A DNA stretch of 64,000 nucleotides from Hyunsoonleella aquatilis (GCF_014270105.1 NZ_JACNMF010000001.1:62001-126000), one strand, 5' to 3'; positions 47,501-55,552 are shown, numbered from the stretch's first letter. Notes: a model not told the origin generated them from the sequence alone. Numbers and translations: made by a program.

Positions 47501-48561
47501 ATGAATGCATTGTTAAGTGTAATATTTGATGTAGTATTAATAGTTTTAAAGACAGGGTCTGTTGATGTAGTTACATCTAGATTATGGGTGCCAACCCAAA
47601 GAATTTTTCCATCTGTAAAAGTATCGTGAACACGATCTGAAGTAATAGAATTCGTGTTTTTTTGTTTGGCTTTGTAAACTACAACATCTTTGAATTTGCC
47701 AGTTTCTTCATTAAACCCTTTAGCAATAAAAAGCCCATTAAAAGTGCCTATGTAAAACGTTTTGTTATACGTGTCTATTGATGAGATATTTAGATTTTCA
47801 TTCAGCTGTATTTCTTTTTCTAATACTATTTTAGAAAGTTTGTTCCCAATGGTATTGAAAACAAACAAACCATTTGTAGTACCTATAAAAATAGTATGGT
47901 TTTTTACAAATAAAGTATTTATGCTTCCTAAAGCTTTGCCTAAATCTATCTCTTTAAAAGTTGGTTTATGGTTTAAAGTTATTTCAGCAGTAAATAGGCG
48001 ACCATCTAACGTACCTATACACACATCATTACCATTGGCGAAGGAGGCACTATATTGTGATTTTTTATTTGGTCTAATAATTTTTTCTGATTTGTGTATT
48101 GTGCCGTTTTTATCGAAAATAACTATGCCCTCATTCAAGATAGTGGCTATAATCATACCACTAGCAGTTTTAGATAAACTGTTACATTTACCCTTATTTA
48201 CAGCAGTGGTTTTAAAACTATTTATATTAGGATTGTAAATAGATATGCCATTATTGTTGGTCCCAATCCAAATATTACCATCATCATCTTCAATAAGGGC
48301 ATTTATATAATTACCAGAAATACTTGAAGCATTATTTTTTTCGCTTTTGTAGATTTTGAAAGTAGTACCATCAAATCTATTTAAACCGTCTTGTGTGCCA
48401 ATCCATAAAAACCCATTTGAATCTTTTATAATACACCTAATCGTTGTTTCTGATATACCATCATCTAACCCATAATGGTGAAAATTCATTTCTTGACCGA
48501 ATAGGTTAGAATAAAAAATTATTACGAATAAAGGAATTAAAATGTGCTTTAACATAGACAT
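44536..48561 (-). CDS. Hybrid two-component system regulator (one-protein HTCC) with AraC output
   Basis: The product is 1341 residues. A signal peptide (1-~22) precedes a periplasmic sensor of two beta-propellers made of Reg_prop repeats (FLWIGTQDGLNRFDG, NIWIGTNNNGISIYN) to ~residue 690. A Y_Y_Y domain (~705-785) and one membrane span (~795-815, AYAFYILTFLFLAYIFY) follow. The HisKA domain has His845 in THEFRTPL, and HATPase_c has NLISNALKFSP and GTGIGLALTKELV. The receiver has Asp1142 in ITDVMMPIMDG, and the C-terminal AraC helix-turn-helix occupies the last ~100 residues. Such proteins in Bacteroidota sense oligosaccharides and switch on polysaccharide-use loci. No SusC/SusD or glycosidase genes lie beside it, only a truncated sugar permease 49 nt upstream. 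Confidence 0.96.
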   Translation of the reverse strand: MSMLKHILIPLFVIIFYSNLFGQEMNFHHYGLDDGISETTIRCIIKDSNGFLWIGTQDGLNRFDGTTFKIYKSEKNNASSISGNYINALIEDDDGNIWIGTNNNGISIYNPNINSFKTTAVNKGKCNSLSKTASGMIIATILNEGIVIFDKNGTIHKSEKIIRPNKKSQYSASFANGNDVCIGTLDGRLFTAEITLNHKPTFKEIDLGKALGSINTLFVKNHTIFIGTTNGLFVFNTIGNKLSKIVLEKEIQLNENLNISSIDTYNKTFYIGTFNGLFIAKGFNEETGKFKDVVVYKAKQKNTNSITSDRVHDTFTDGKILWVGTHNLDVTTSTDPVFKTINTTSNITLNNAFILSFAKSKDYTFVGTSKGINCIDSNQNTIYITKENTNNALAFNVIRGMAIDHENYLWVATLKGLSIIDLNNFNPKQPKIISLFNNIEDNTSLSNDATRGVYVDHKGSVWIMTYGGGVNRFTGNIEAKSFTFDYYKVDANSNSISSNFTYNMSQDSDLNYWITSENGLNKLQFEDINYKKPKFINYFSANNDDASLSNNTTLHTWNDADKTLWVATQEGFNKFNTTNQTFKRYEKAQGLTNTVVYSITEDLDRNLWLTTNGGLFRFDKLTEEFTNYDQHDGIQGTEFNLGAHLYDKETNKIYVGGVKGFNIFNPKRVSELDVPGNLTFTSLRIKDEEINSLSHPEITKGSITKTKEIVLNHDDFPCYINFSDLDLRPNKNNQFIYALNDNQWNDLRNSKELQILTLPKGPNQLKIQGKSRNKIWNKPPLELRIKVIPPWYQSNIAYAFYILTFLFLAYIFYRLSLQRQIVRQESKRLQELDTLKSRFITNITHEFRTPLTIINGYLDNLKEEGSSKRDIKTSLETIEQNSNNLLDLVNQMLNLAKLEKKQLNTNLIQNDIATYTNHIVDSFLNIASDKLITLKFNSKPDKIIIDYDAEKWRQILTNLISNALKFSPQQSELIINLEKLNNKTLRLEVIDQGYGISKEELPFIFDRFYQVENANQKVSQGTGIGLALTKELVELFKGKIEVHSKLGQGSTFTITLPITNNEELKDPCIVTKKTTNGSLVPQIDDVIADEDANSVLIVEDNTDMARYITSCLKPDYKVTVAKDGKQGLELATKQIPDIVITDVMMPIMDGFELTQKLQSNNNTNHIPIIMLTSKAMQEDKLEGITSGADAYLTKPFQKEELRLRMQMLIAKRKKLQERYTVTKIVESSCEQNQPTDKNLIFLNTTLDVIHKHIDDPNFGAKELAKYMVMSDSQLYRKLKAISNTSTAIFIRKVRLEKAKKLLKTTELSVSEIAYSTGFNNPNWFSKAFKEEFNDSPSNFRN

Positions 48562-48610
48562 TAGTTAATCTACAACCACGAAAAGTTAGTTTTAATCTTA
48601 ACTTATCACT

Positions 48611-49051
48611 TTAATAAGTTACATTTTGCTTATCTAAAACCGTTTTTGTTCCAGAAGCAAAAAATAAAAAATAGGTAAAACACGCTACGGCAATCCAGTA
48701 GGAAAATTGTATGTTAAAAACATCAGCTAATTTTCCTTGAAAAGGAAGGGTTATGGTGCCGCTAAGAATCATCACTATTAAAAATGCTGATCCCTGTGAG
48801 TTGTATTTTCCTAAACTAGCTATACCCAATGTAAAAATGCAAGACCATATGATTGAGCAAAATAATCCGCCAATGTAGTAAGCCCCATAAAAAGCAAAGT
48901 CGACCAACTGAGATTGAAATTGGTCTATATTAAAGTAGGTTTTGCAAAACGGAATAAATACACCGTTTGAGGCCACGATAAATCCCAAAAAGAAGAATAT
49001 AGCTACAAGTATTGCAAGCGCTGATTTGTTATTTTGATTGGTCATATTCAA
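48611..49051 (-). pseudogene. Sugar MFS (FucP/GluP-type) permease with large internal deletion
   Basis: The reading frame encodes 146 residues. The first ~60 match the start of FucP-like permeases (FFFLGFIVASNGVFIPFCKTYFN, SQLVDFAFYGAYYIG). At residue ~60 the sequence jumps into what is normally the C-terminal third (GLFCSIIWSCIFTLGIASLGKYNSQGSAFLIVMILSGTI, PFQGKLADVF, ending SYWIAVACFTYFLFF). Normal family length is ~420-440, so ~280-300 central residues are absent while the frame is kept. Transport is very unlikely. It lies just upstream of the hybrid regulator on the same strand and may be the relic of its sugar-uptake partner. Family assignment rests on motif memory. Confidence 0.75.
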
Positions 49052-49187
49052 AAATTGATCGATTTTTTTAAAATGTCTAAGATAGTAAAATGAGAAACAA
49101 CGATAGTTAATTAAAACAAGTCAGTTCTTAGGTTTTCAGAACAAAAAGCTTTAACAATTTCATAAGACAAAAGGAGTATCTTATATC

Positions 49188-49195
49188 TATCTTTG
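49188..49195 (+). promoter_or_regulatory. -7 promoter box for the metallophosphoesterase gene
   Basis: TATCTTTG is an exact TAnnTTTG, 14 nt before the ATG at 49210. Confidence 0.45.
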
Positions 49196-49209
49196 GTAAA
49201 AAAATAAGC

Positions 49210-50439
49210 ATGCGTTGGATAATATTTTTATTGATATTCATAGTTATTGATATTTACGCCTTTCAGGCATTTAGGGCTATTTCCAAAACCGTTTGGATGA
49301 CTGTCTTGTATTGGGGCGTTTCCCTGTTGGTTTTGGGTAATTTTATCTATCGTTTTTACGGATTGAGCAGGGCAGATTATGGAAACCCACAGGCCTATGC
49401 TTTTGCAATGGTAATTGCTTTTTTAGTGCCTAAAATAATAGTGCTGGGTGTCATGTTTGCCGAGGATATTTTTAGGGTGCCACAAGCCATTTTCCGTTAT
49501 TTTACCGAAGGGCCAAATGCCAATGTAAAGTATATGCCTTCCCGACGGGCTTTCATTTCGAAAATTGCATTAGGCATTGCAGCCATTCCTTTTGGGGCAA
49601 TTCTCTACGGGATTTATAATGGAAAGTATAACTTCAAAGTTTTGAAGTATACTTTGAGTTTTGAGGATTTACCGGATGCATTTGATGGCTATAAACTTAC
49701 CCAGATAAGCGATATCCATTCTGGAAGTTTTGATAATAAGGAAAAGGTAGCCTATGCTATTGATTTAATCAATGCACAGCAAAGTGATGTGATTTTGTTT
49801 ACGGGCGACATGGTGAATAATGAAGCTAGAGAAATGAAACCTTACGCCGATATTTTTGGTAAGCTAAAGGCTAAGGATGGGCTTTATTCGGTTTTGGGGA
49901 ATCATGATTATGGCGATTATATCCGTTGGGAATCGGATGAGGCGAAGCGACAAAATCTTGAAGATTTAAAACAGATTCAAAAGCAAATAGGATTCGATTT
50001 ACTATTGAACGAAAGCCGATATATTGAACGAAACGGCGAAAAAATTGCTTTGGTGGGGGTGGAAAACTGGGGTGCAGGCGGATTTAAGCAGGTCGGCGAT
50101 TTAAAGAAGGCCGTCAGCAATATTCAAAAAGAAGACTTTAAAATACTATTGAGCCACGATCCTTCCCATTGGGAAAAACAGGTGATAGGTGACGATTATC
50201 ATTATCATTTAACCTTAAGTGGGCATACTCACGGGATGCAATTTGGCATTGAAGTCCCTGGTTGGTTTAAATGGAGCCCCGTAAAATGGCGCTATAAATA
50301 TTGGGCGGGCATTTATGAGGAATTGGGACAATTCATCAATGTGAATCGTGGTTTTGGCTACATTGGGTTCCCCGGCCGTGTTGGGATTTGGCCGGAAATT
50401 ACCGTTATCGAGCTCAAAAAAGGAACCAAGACCGTTTAA
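49210..50439 (+). CDS. Membrane-anchored metallophosphoesterase
   Basis: The product is 409 residues. Four hydrophobic segments in the first ~140 residues anchor it. The remainder is a calcineurin-like phosphoesterase with every metal-site motif present: DIH in LTQISDIHSG, GDMVN in FTGDMVNNE, GNHDY in VLGNHDYGDY, SHDP in ILLSHDPSHW and GHTHG in LSGHTHGMQ. It resembles the YaeI/YkuE type, which acts on lipids such as UDP-diacylglucosamine analogues or other phosphoesters. Single gene. Confidence 0.93.
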   Translation: MRWIIFLLIFIVIDIYAFQAFRAISKTVWMTVLYWGVSLLVLGNFIYRFYGLSRADYGNPQAYAFAMVIAFLVPKIIVLGVMFAEDIFRVPQAIFRYFTEGPNANVKYMPSRRAFISKIALGIAAIPFGAILYGIYNGKYNFKVLKYTLSFEDLPDAFDGYKLTQISDIHSGSFDNKEKVAYAIDLINAQQSDVILFTGDMVNNEAREMKPYADIFGKLKAKDGLYSVLGNHDYGDYIRWESDEAKRQNLEDLKQIQKQIGFDLLLNESRYIERNGEKIALVGVENWGAGGFKQVGDLKKAVSNIQKEDFKILLSHDPSHWEKQVIGDDYHYHLTLSGHTHGMQFGIEVPGWFKWSPVKWRYKYWAGIYEELGQFINVNRGFGYIGFPGRVGIWPEITVIELKKGTKTV

Positions 50440-50739
50440 TTAAAAAGAATTTCCCGTATGCTTACATTGGGGTTTCCGCTGAACTTGACATTCGCGCGAT
50501 CCCGATAGCTATTTGGACGAGAATCTAAAATAACAGTCCCGAAAGCTTTCGGGATCGGTTTTGACTCTATGGCAAATTGAAACTAGGGATATAACCCTTT
50601 GTCATGCCCTTGGGATAGTTAGTTTTAAGAAATTCTTTTATTTGTATGGAAATGTTATTTTTATAATGAAATTGCTTATTTTTATGAATAAGTATAGTAA
50701 TGCCCCTGCTATTAATGCTTTAAACGAATAGATTAAGAT
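50440..50739. other. Intergenic region with palindromic repeat
   Basis: There is no gene in these 300 bases. At 50497-50557 a nested inverted repeat is present: CGATCCCGA (50497-50505) pairs with TCGGGATCG (50549-50557), and the right part contains the perfect 16-bp palindrome CCCGAAAGCTTTCGGG (50538-50553). Such elements look like dispersed intergenic repeats of flavobacteria. Confidence 0.6.
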
Positions 50740-51036
50740 ATGTCTAAATTTGGGGAATTAATTGACGTTGATGTTCCGGTTCTGTTGGACTTCTATACAG
50801 ATTGGAACGAACAATCTACAGCCATGCATCCTGTACTTAGGGATGTCGCGGCCGCTTTGGGCGACAAGGCCAAAGTGATTAAAATTGATGTCGAAAAAAA
50901 TCAAGAATTGGCCGACGCACTTCGTGTTAAAGGTCTGCCCACATTAATCATTTACAAAAATGGCGAAATGAAATGGCGCCAAAGTGGCGAGCAGGATGCC
51001 AATACCCTTATTGATATTATTCAGGAATATATTTAG
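50740..51036 (+). CDS. Thioredoxin-like protein lacking active-site cysteines
   Basis: The product is 98 residues, a full thioredoxin fold. The active-site position reads FYTDWNEQSTAMHP instead of FWAxWCGPCKxxxP, so both redox cysteines are replaced (N and S) and no other cysteine exists in the protein. The cis-proline loop (VKGLPTLIIYKNG) and the DVEKN strand are kept. It is cytoplasmic, with no signal peptide. It cannot act as a disulfide reductase and probably works by binding a partner. Single gene followed by a strong terminator. Confidence 0.9.
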   Translation: MSKFGELIDVDVPVLLDFYTDWNEQSTAMHPVLRDVAAALGDKAKVIKIDVEKNQELADALRVKGLPTLIIYKNGEMKWRQSGEQDANTLIDIIQEYI

Positions 51037-51047
51037 TGGTTGCTGTC

Positions 51048-51073
51048 ATTCCTGCGGAAGCAGGAATCTTTTT
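51048..51073. terminator. Intrinsic terminator after the thioredoxin-like gene
   Basis: ATTCCTGC (51048-51055) and GCAGGAAT (51060-51067) form an 8-bp stem around GGAA, followed by CTTTTTC. It lies between convergent genes. The stem sequence is also common as a dispersed bacterial repeat. Confidence 0.75.
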
Positions 51074-51108
51074 CAGAAGCTACAATACAACTTTTGATTT
51101 GAGGGCAA

Positions 51109-51795
51109 CTATTCCAAAGCCTCAAATTTATACCCTTTTGCGCTAAAATGTGCCAGCACTTTCGGCAAGGCATATTGCATATTTTTTGAAGCCTTTACAC
51201 TATCGTGAAATACAATAATGCTACCGTTAGTTGCTTTTGATAGTACATTGTCCATACATTCTTCTGGACTGACACTTTTTTTCCAATCAAAAGCTAAAAC
51301 ATCCCACATAATAATCTTGTAACCCATCTCAATTAGCTTTCTCCCTTGCTCACGTTTGATTTTGCCATAAGGCGGACGAAATAAATTTACGATTGGAGAT
51401 TTACAATTTACGATTGCCTTATTGTGAATTTTGGGATTTAGTTTTTGGAATTTGGAGTTTAGTAAACCTTCAGCTATTTTAACATCCTCAAGGTAATCCT
51501 GAGTGTTAAACTTCCATCCCTTTAAATGGTGTTGCGTATGATTGCCAATTCGATGGCCGGCCTTTAAAACCTTTTGAAATATTTCGGGATACTTTTCAAT
51601 ATTAGCGCCAATGCAAAAGAATGTGGCTTTGGCATTATGCTTTTCCAATTCATCCAATACCCATCCGGTAATTTCAGGAGTGGGGCCATCGTCAAAAGTC
51701 AGGTAAAGTACCTTTTCAGAAGTCTCGATATCCCAAACATAGTTTGGAAATAATGATTTTACAACTTCTGGGGTCTTAACCGGAATTATGGTCAT
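51109..51795 (-). CDS. Polysaccharide deacetylase (NodB homology) with in-frame low-complexity insert
   Basis: The product is 228 residues. NodB-type motifs are: LTFDDGPTPEIT (catalytic Asp and metal Asp), HRIGNHTQHHLKGW (metal histidines), LFRPPYGKIKREQ, IMWDVLAFDWKK and IVFHDSVKA. It removes N-acetyl groups from a polysaccharide, perhaps peptidoglycan or an exopolysaccharide; no signal peptide is evident. Between the LLNSK and FRPPYG motifs, about 22 residues (QKLNPKIHNKAIVNCKSPIV) are encoded by AT-rich repetitive DNA (51386-51466) not expected in the family. The gene ends 9 nt after the DUF2723 gene begins its downstream spacing, so the two are probably co-transcribed. Confidence 0.92.
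   Translation of the reverse strand: MTIIPVKTPEVVKSLFPNYVWDIETSEKVLYLTFDDGPTPEITGWVLDELEKHNAKATFFCIGANIEKYPEIFQKVLKAGHRIGNHTQHHLKGWKFNTQDYLEDVKIAEGLLNSKFQKLNPKIHNKAIVNCKSPIVNLFRPPYGKIKREQGRKLIEMGYKIIMWDVLAFDWKKSVSPEECMDNVLSKATNGSIIVFHDSVKASKNMQYALPKVLAHFSAKGYKFEALE
51386..51466 (-). repeat. Low-complexity repeat insert within the deacetylase gene
   Basis: The plus strand has TTTACGATTG twice (51386-51395 and 51407-51416), then TGGGATTTAG and TGGAATTTGGAG runs. This kind of sequence is familiar as intergenic filler in Bacteroidota genomes. Here it is read in frame without a stop. Confidence 0.55.
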
Positions 51796-51804
51796 GGCAA
51801 GAAG

Positions 51805-54800
51805 CTATTCAGCAGGTTCAACGCTTCCACTATCGGCTGGTAAATCGGCATCCGTACGTGGCTCTACTTCCTCGTCTTCATCACCATAGAAATATTTAAA
51901 CAACCTTAAATAGTTATTAAAAACTTCCCCTTCTTTTTGAGCGAACTCATCATCGTATTTTACGAGTACATCCAACAACCCCTTGTAGCGTTGAATGTCT
52001 GTATAGATTTCCTCAAACATGCGCTCTTGGTTTTCAACTTTGAGACTACTGTAATAAGTAAGGTTTTCTTGGTATTTTTTGCTGACATCCAGATACAGTG
52101 TCCTTGCTTTTTCCTTAGCACCTGCTTCATAATATGCCCCTACATAAGGTTCGAGCAAAGTGTAATATCCAAAATATTCAACAGGCATGTTTTTCATGGC
52201 TATATCCGCAATTTCTTCGGCCTTGTCAAGTTTGCCCTCGTTAATCAATTGTTCGGCCAGCCTAGCTAAATTACCTCTGTATGTAATGGAGTTCTTTCGG
52301 GTTTCGGTATCATGATAAATGTCCGGGCTACCGCTATTGCCCCAGTCCCAGCCTTTCACTTTTTCATACATTAAGTCAGAATCTACGCGTCCCATATCGA
52401 AAGGATTGGCGCGGTCTATCTCAGTCTTAATAGGCACTAACTTGTAACACATCCCGTCCAGTTGCAGATAATCCTTCATCCACAGATAGTCGTCGTCACC
52501 AAAACTGCCGCCTGTAAAATAAATAGGGCGCTTCCATTCATTGTTGGCCACTACGTCCAACATCAATAAACGGTTTTTGTACAAAGCGCCGCCAGATATT
52601 TCAATGTCAATATATGGCACTATTTTGTCTGCATCCTTGGGTTTTACAATTCCGCTATTAAGTGCATTTTCCTTGTTCACAGGAAGGCGCAAATGGCGTG
52701 TTGGCAAGTAGCTTGCATTCAAATCCTGACTTCGGATTCCTGAAATATCCACGCCTTGTTGTTGTAGAAGATACTTGTATTTAGTCCTTGGGTTATCACT
52801 GGATATAAAATTTAAAACCTCTTTCAGGTAAAGTGTGTCCGGGACAACTTCCTCCACAATGATATAGTCATTTGTACCATATTTATACAAATCATGAGTT
52901 AATTGTGATGGGATTGGATCACTTTCGTAAGCCCTGCGCTTCATTTGGTCTATGTACCAATCCGTTTGGAATAAACTAGTATTCACGATACGTACATCGG
53001 TGCGGTAACCCTCGATCTCTTGAGCGTACCACAGTGCAAAGGTGTCATTGTCACCGATGGTAAACAGAATGGCGTTTTCGGCACAGGAATCCAAATATTT
53101 TCGGGCCATCGCTTGAGCGGTATATTTTCCAGAACGGTCGTGGTCGTCCCAGTTGTTGGCTACCAAAATGCCAGGTACTAAAATCAAACAGGCTATAGAA
53201 ACTATAGGTGCGGCCAATGTTTTAGACAAAGAATTTTTTAAGGCGTTATAAATCGCGTACACCCCAAACCCAATCCAAATGGCAAACACATAAAATGAAC
53301 CCACCACAGAGTAATCCCGTTCGCGGGGTTCAAAAGGGCGCACATTGGTGTACACTTGAATGGCCAATCCTGTAAACAGAAAGAACACTAGCATTACCCA
53401 GAAGCGTTTTTTATCACTGTTTAATAAAAAGAACATGCCTATTAACCCTAAAATTAATGGCAGGAAATAATAGGTGTTTCGTGCTTTGTTGTTTTTTACA
53501 TCACTAGGCAGATTATCTTGTGACATTCCCAAATGCCATTCATCAATGGGTTTGATACCACTGATCCAATTGCCGTGGTTGTCATATTTTCCTTGGATAT
53601 CATCCTGTCTCCCCACAAAGTTCCACATAAAATAGCGCCAGTACATATATCCCAATTGGTATTCAAAAAGGTATTTGATATTGCTTGCCAAATCGGGCTT
53701 TTCGATATCGATATAACTTTTATAGCGCTTTAAAAAACTGTTGTAATCCTCGTAATCCACATTGCCCTGCATCACTTCGCCCCGAAAATCGGAAACTAGT
53801 TTGCGCAGTTCATTTTGCATTTGATATTCAGGTTTCAAACTAAAATTCAAATACCCCGTAAACATCATGTAGTTTTCGGCATGCTCTGCACTCCACATTC
53901 TCGGTAAAATAGAAGCGTGGTCTGAATTATAATTTTGCTTGGCGTCCTTATAATCGTTTACCACCACATATTCGCCCTTTTTCTCATCCTTTTCATATTT
54001 GGGTTTGTCATCAATGTAAGGATTATTTTCATCCAAATAGGCGTATTGATCGGTAAATTGAGGGCCATAAAACAGATGGGTTTCAGGGTATTGCTCCAAG
54101 TTGTAATAGGCCAAAAGTTCCCTGGCACTTGATGGATTATTTTCGTTCACCACCACATTGGCATTGGCTCGAATAGGCAACATCAACCAAGTTGAAAATC
54201 CAATAATTACGAAGGTTAAACAAAGAATACCGGTATTCAAATGCACATAATTCTTCTGTCGGGTATAGCGCAAGGCATAAAAAATAACTGCCACCAAAAA
54301 CACCACGGCAATGATGGAACCAGAATTAAATGGCAATCCAATGCTATTCACAAAAAAGATTTCAAAAACACTGAAAATCTTTAAAATATTCGGTGCCAAT
54401 AGTTTAAATACAAATAGCAAAATAGCCACCGAAACTACATTGGCGATAATAAAATTGGTAACCGTAACGGTTTTGTAATTCTTGAAGAAATAAATAAGAC
54501 CAATTACAGGAATGGTCAACAAGCCCATAAAGTGTACGCCAAAAGATAGCCCTAAAATAAAGGCGATCAAAATCAACCAACGGTTGCCACGGGGTTTATC
54601 CATATCCTGTTCCCATCGCAAGGCCAGATAAAACAAACAGGACATAATCAAAGTGGCCATGGCATACACCTCAGTTTCTACGGCATTGAACCAAAACGAA
54701 TCCGTAAAGGCAAATGCCAAACTGCCTACTAAACCACTGCCTAAAATGGCAATGCCTTGCCCTTTGGAAACCGTATTGTCTTTTGAAACTAATTTTTGTA

Positions 54801-55113
54801 GCAATATTGTAATGGTCCAAAACATAAACAAAATGGTAAAGGCACTAGCTACTCCACTCATCATATTCATCATTAAGCCTACCAATTCGCTGTTGCCAAA
54901 GGTAAAGGTGGAGAAAGATGCTCCCATCATTTGAAACAATGGTGCCCCTGGTGGGTGTCCCACCTGCAGTTTTGCCGAAGTTAAAATATACTCGCCCGCA
55001 TCCCAAAAACTTACCGTCGGCTCAACCGTTAAACTGTAGGTTATTAGAGCAATTAAAAAAGAGAACCAGCCCAAAATGGTGTTCCATTTTTTAAAATTAA
55101 AATCCATCATCAA
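51805..55113 (-). CDS. DUF2723 integral membrane protein (TMEM260/O-mannosyltransferase-like) with TPR tail
   Basis: The product is 1102 residues. The N-terminal DUF2723 region begins WNTILGWFSFLIALITYSLTVEPTVSFWDAGEYILTSAKL, where the W-D-x-G-E acidic loop resembles GT-C glycosyltransferases, followed by about twelve membrane segments to ~residue 660. A large periplasmic part follows (NAILFTIGDNDTFALWYAQEIEG, RDYSVVGSFYVFAIWIG upstream), ending with helical TPR-like repeats (~970-1080) and an acidic tail. The human relative TMEM260 is a protein O-mannosyltransferase, so a protein glycosylation role is plausible, but the bacterial substrate is not known. The deacetylase gene follows 9 nt downstream in the same direction. 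Confidence 0.9.
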   Translation of the reverse strand: MMMDFNFKKWNTILGWFSFLIALITYSLTVEPTVSFWDAGEYILTSAKLQVGHPPGAPLFQMMGASFSTFTFGNSELVGLMMNMMSGVASAFTILFMFWTITILLQKLVSKDNTVSKGQGIAILGSGLVGSLAFAFTDSFWFNAVETEVYAMATLIMSCLFYLALRWEQDMDKPRGNRWLILIAFILGLSFGVHFMGLLTIPVIGLIYFFKNYKTVTVTNFIIANVVSVAILLFVFKLLAPNILKIFSVFEIFFVNSIGLPFNSGSIIAVVFLVAVIFYALRYTRQKNYVHLNTGILCLTFVIIGFSTWLMLPIRANANVVVNENNPSSARELLAYYNLEQYPETHLFYGPQFTDQYAYLDENNPYIDDKPKYEKDEKKGEYVVVNDYKDAKQNYNSDHASILPRMWSAEHAENYMMFTGYLNFSLKPEYQMQNELRKLVSDFRGEVMQGNVDYEDYNSFLKRYKSYIDIEKPDLASNIKYLFEYQLGYMYWRYFMWNFVGRQDDIQGKYDNHGNWISGIKPIDEWHLGMSQDNLPSDVKNNKARNTYYFLPLILGLIGMFFLLNSDKKRFWVMLVFFLFTGLAIQVYTNVRPFEPRERDYSVVGSFYVFAIWIGFGVYAIYNALKNSLSKTLAAPIVSIACLILVPGILVANNWDDHDRSGKYTAQAMARKYLDSCAENAILFTIGDNDTFALWYAQEIEGYRTDVRIVNTSLFQTDWYIDQMKRRAYESDPIPSQLTHDLYKYGTNDYIIVEEVVPDTLYLKEVLNFISSDNPRTKYKYLLQQQGVDISGIRSQDLNASYLPTRHLRLPVNKENALNSGIVKPKDADKIVPYIDIEISGGALYKNRLLMLDVVANNEWKRPIYFTGGSFGDDDYLWMKDYLQLDGMCYKLVPIKTEIDRANPFDMGRVDSDLMYEKVKGWDWGNSGSPDIYHDTETRKNSITYRGNLARLAEQLINEGKLDKAEEIADIAMKNMPVEYFGYYTLLEPYVGAYYEAGAKEKARTLYLDVSKKYQENLTYYSSLKVENQERMFEEIYTDIQRYKGLLDVLVKYDDEFAQKEGEVFNNYLRLFKYFYGDEDEEVEPRTDADLPADSGSVEPAE

Positions 55114-55345
55114 ATATCTGTGTTTGTTTGCTGTGGCGAATTTAACAATAAATATGAAACAGCCGTAAATATTATACTGGCGTTAACATAAGTGATTTGG
55201 ACGCTAATTCCACTAATTTGCACAAATGCTTAAACGTACGCTTTATATTGACTTTTTAAAGAAAACCGCATAAAAACCCTCAAGGGCTTATTTAAAATTG
55301 GTGAGAATTCGTGGAATTCGTGTCTGCAATTTTTTCCCAAAAATA

Positions 55346-55376
55346 CTTGTTCAAATAAAACTTTGTGCTAAATTTG
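55346..55376 (+). promoter_or_regulatory. Promoter for tRNA-Gln
   Basis: This is the clearest Bacteroidota promoter in the window: TTG at 55347-55349, a 19-nt spacer, then TAAATTTG at 55369-55376, matching TTG-N19-TAnnTTTG. The tRNA begins 32 nt downstream, after a 7-bp hairpin (CCTGCCT/AGGCAGG, 55379-55400). Confidence 0.8.
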
Positions 55377-55378
55377 CA

Positions 55379-55400
55379 CCTGCCTTTGCCGACAGGCAGG
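55379..55400. repeat. Hairpin in the tRNA-Gln leader
   Basis: CCTGCCT (55379-55385) and AGGCAGG (55394-55400) flank TTGCCGAC. It ends 7 nt before the mature tRNA. It may be a dispersed palindrome or a processing signal for the precursor. Confidence 0.5.
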
Positions 55401-55407
55401 CCCGCAT

Positions 55408-55480
55408 TGGCCTATGGTGTAACTGGCAACACGTCTGGTTTTGGTCCAGAAGAGTCTAGGTTCGAGCCCTAGTAGGCCAA
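55408..55480 (+). tRNA. tRNA-Gln (anticodon TTG)
   Basis: The cloverleaf is complete: acceptor TGGCCTA/TAGGCCA, D-loop region GGTGTAACTGGCAACAC, anticodon stem TCTGG/CCAGA with loop TTTTGGT (anticodon TTG, glutamine), and T-arm with GGTTCGAGCCC. The discriminator base is A and CCA is not encoded. It is 73 nt. Confidence 0.95.
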
Positions 55481-55490
55481 CAAGTTATTC

Positions 55491-55524
55491 AAAAGTCCTT
55501 ACTTTAAGTGAGGACTTTTTTTAT
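55491..55524 (+). terminator. Intrinsic terminator after tRNA-Gln
   Basis: AAAAGTCCT pairs with AGGACTTTT around an inner ACTT/AAGT helix, followed by a run of T's. It sits 10 nt after the tRNA. Confidence 0.9.
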
Positions 55525-55552
55525 TTCGAGTGATTCCTGAAAGGAATTTTGC

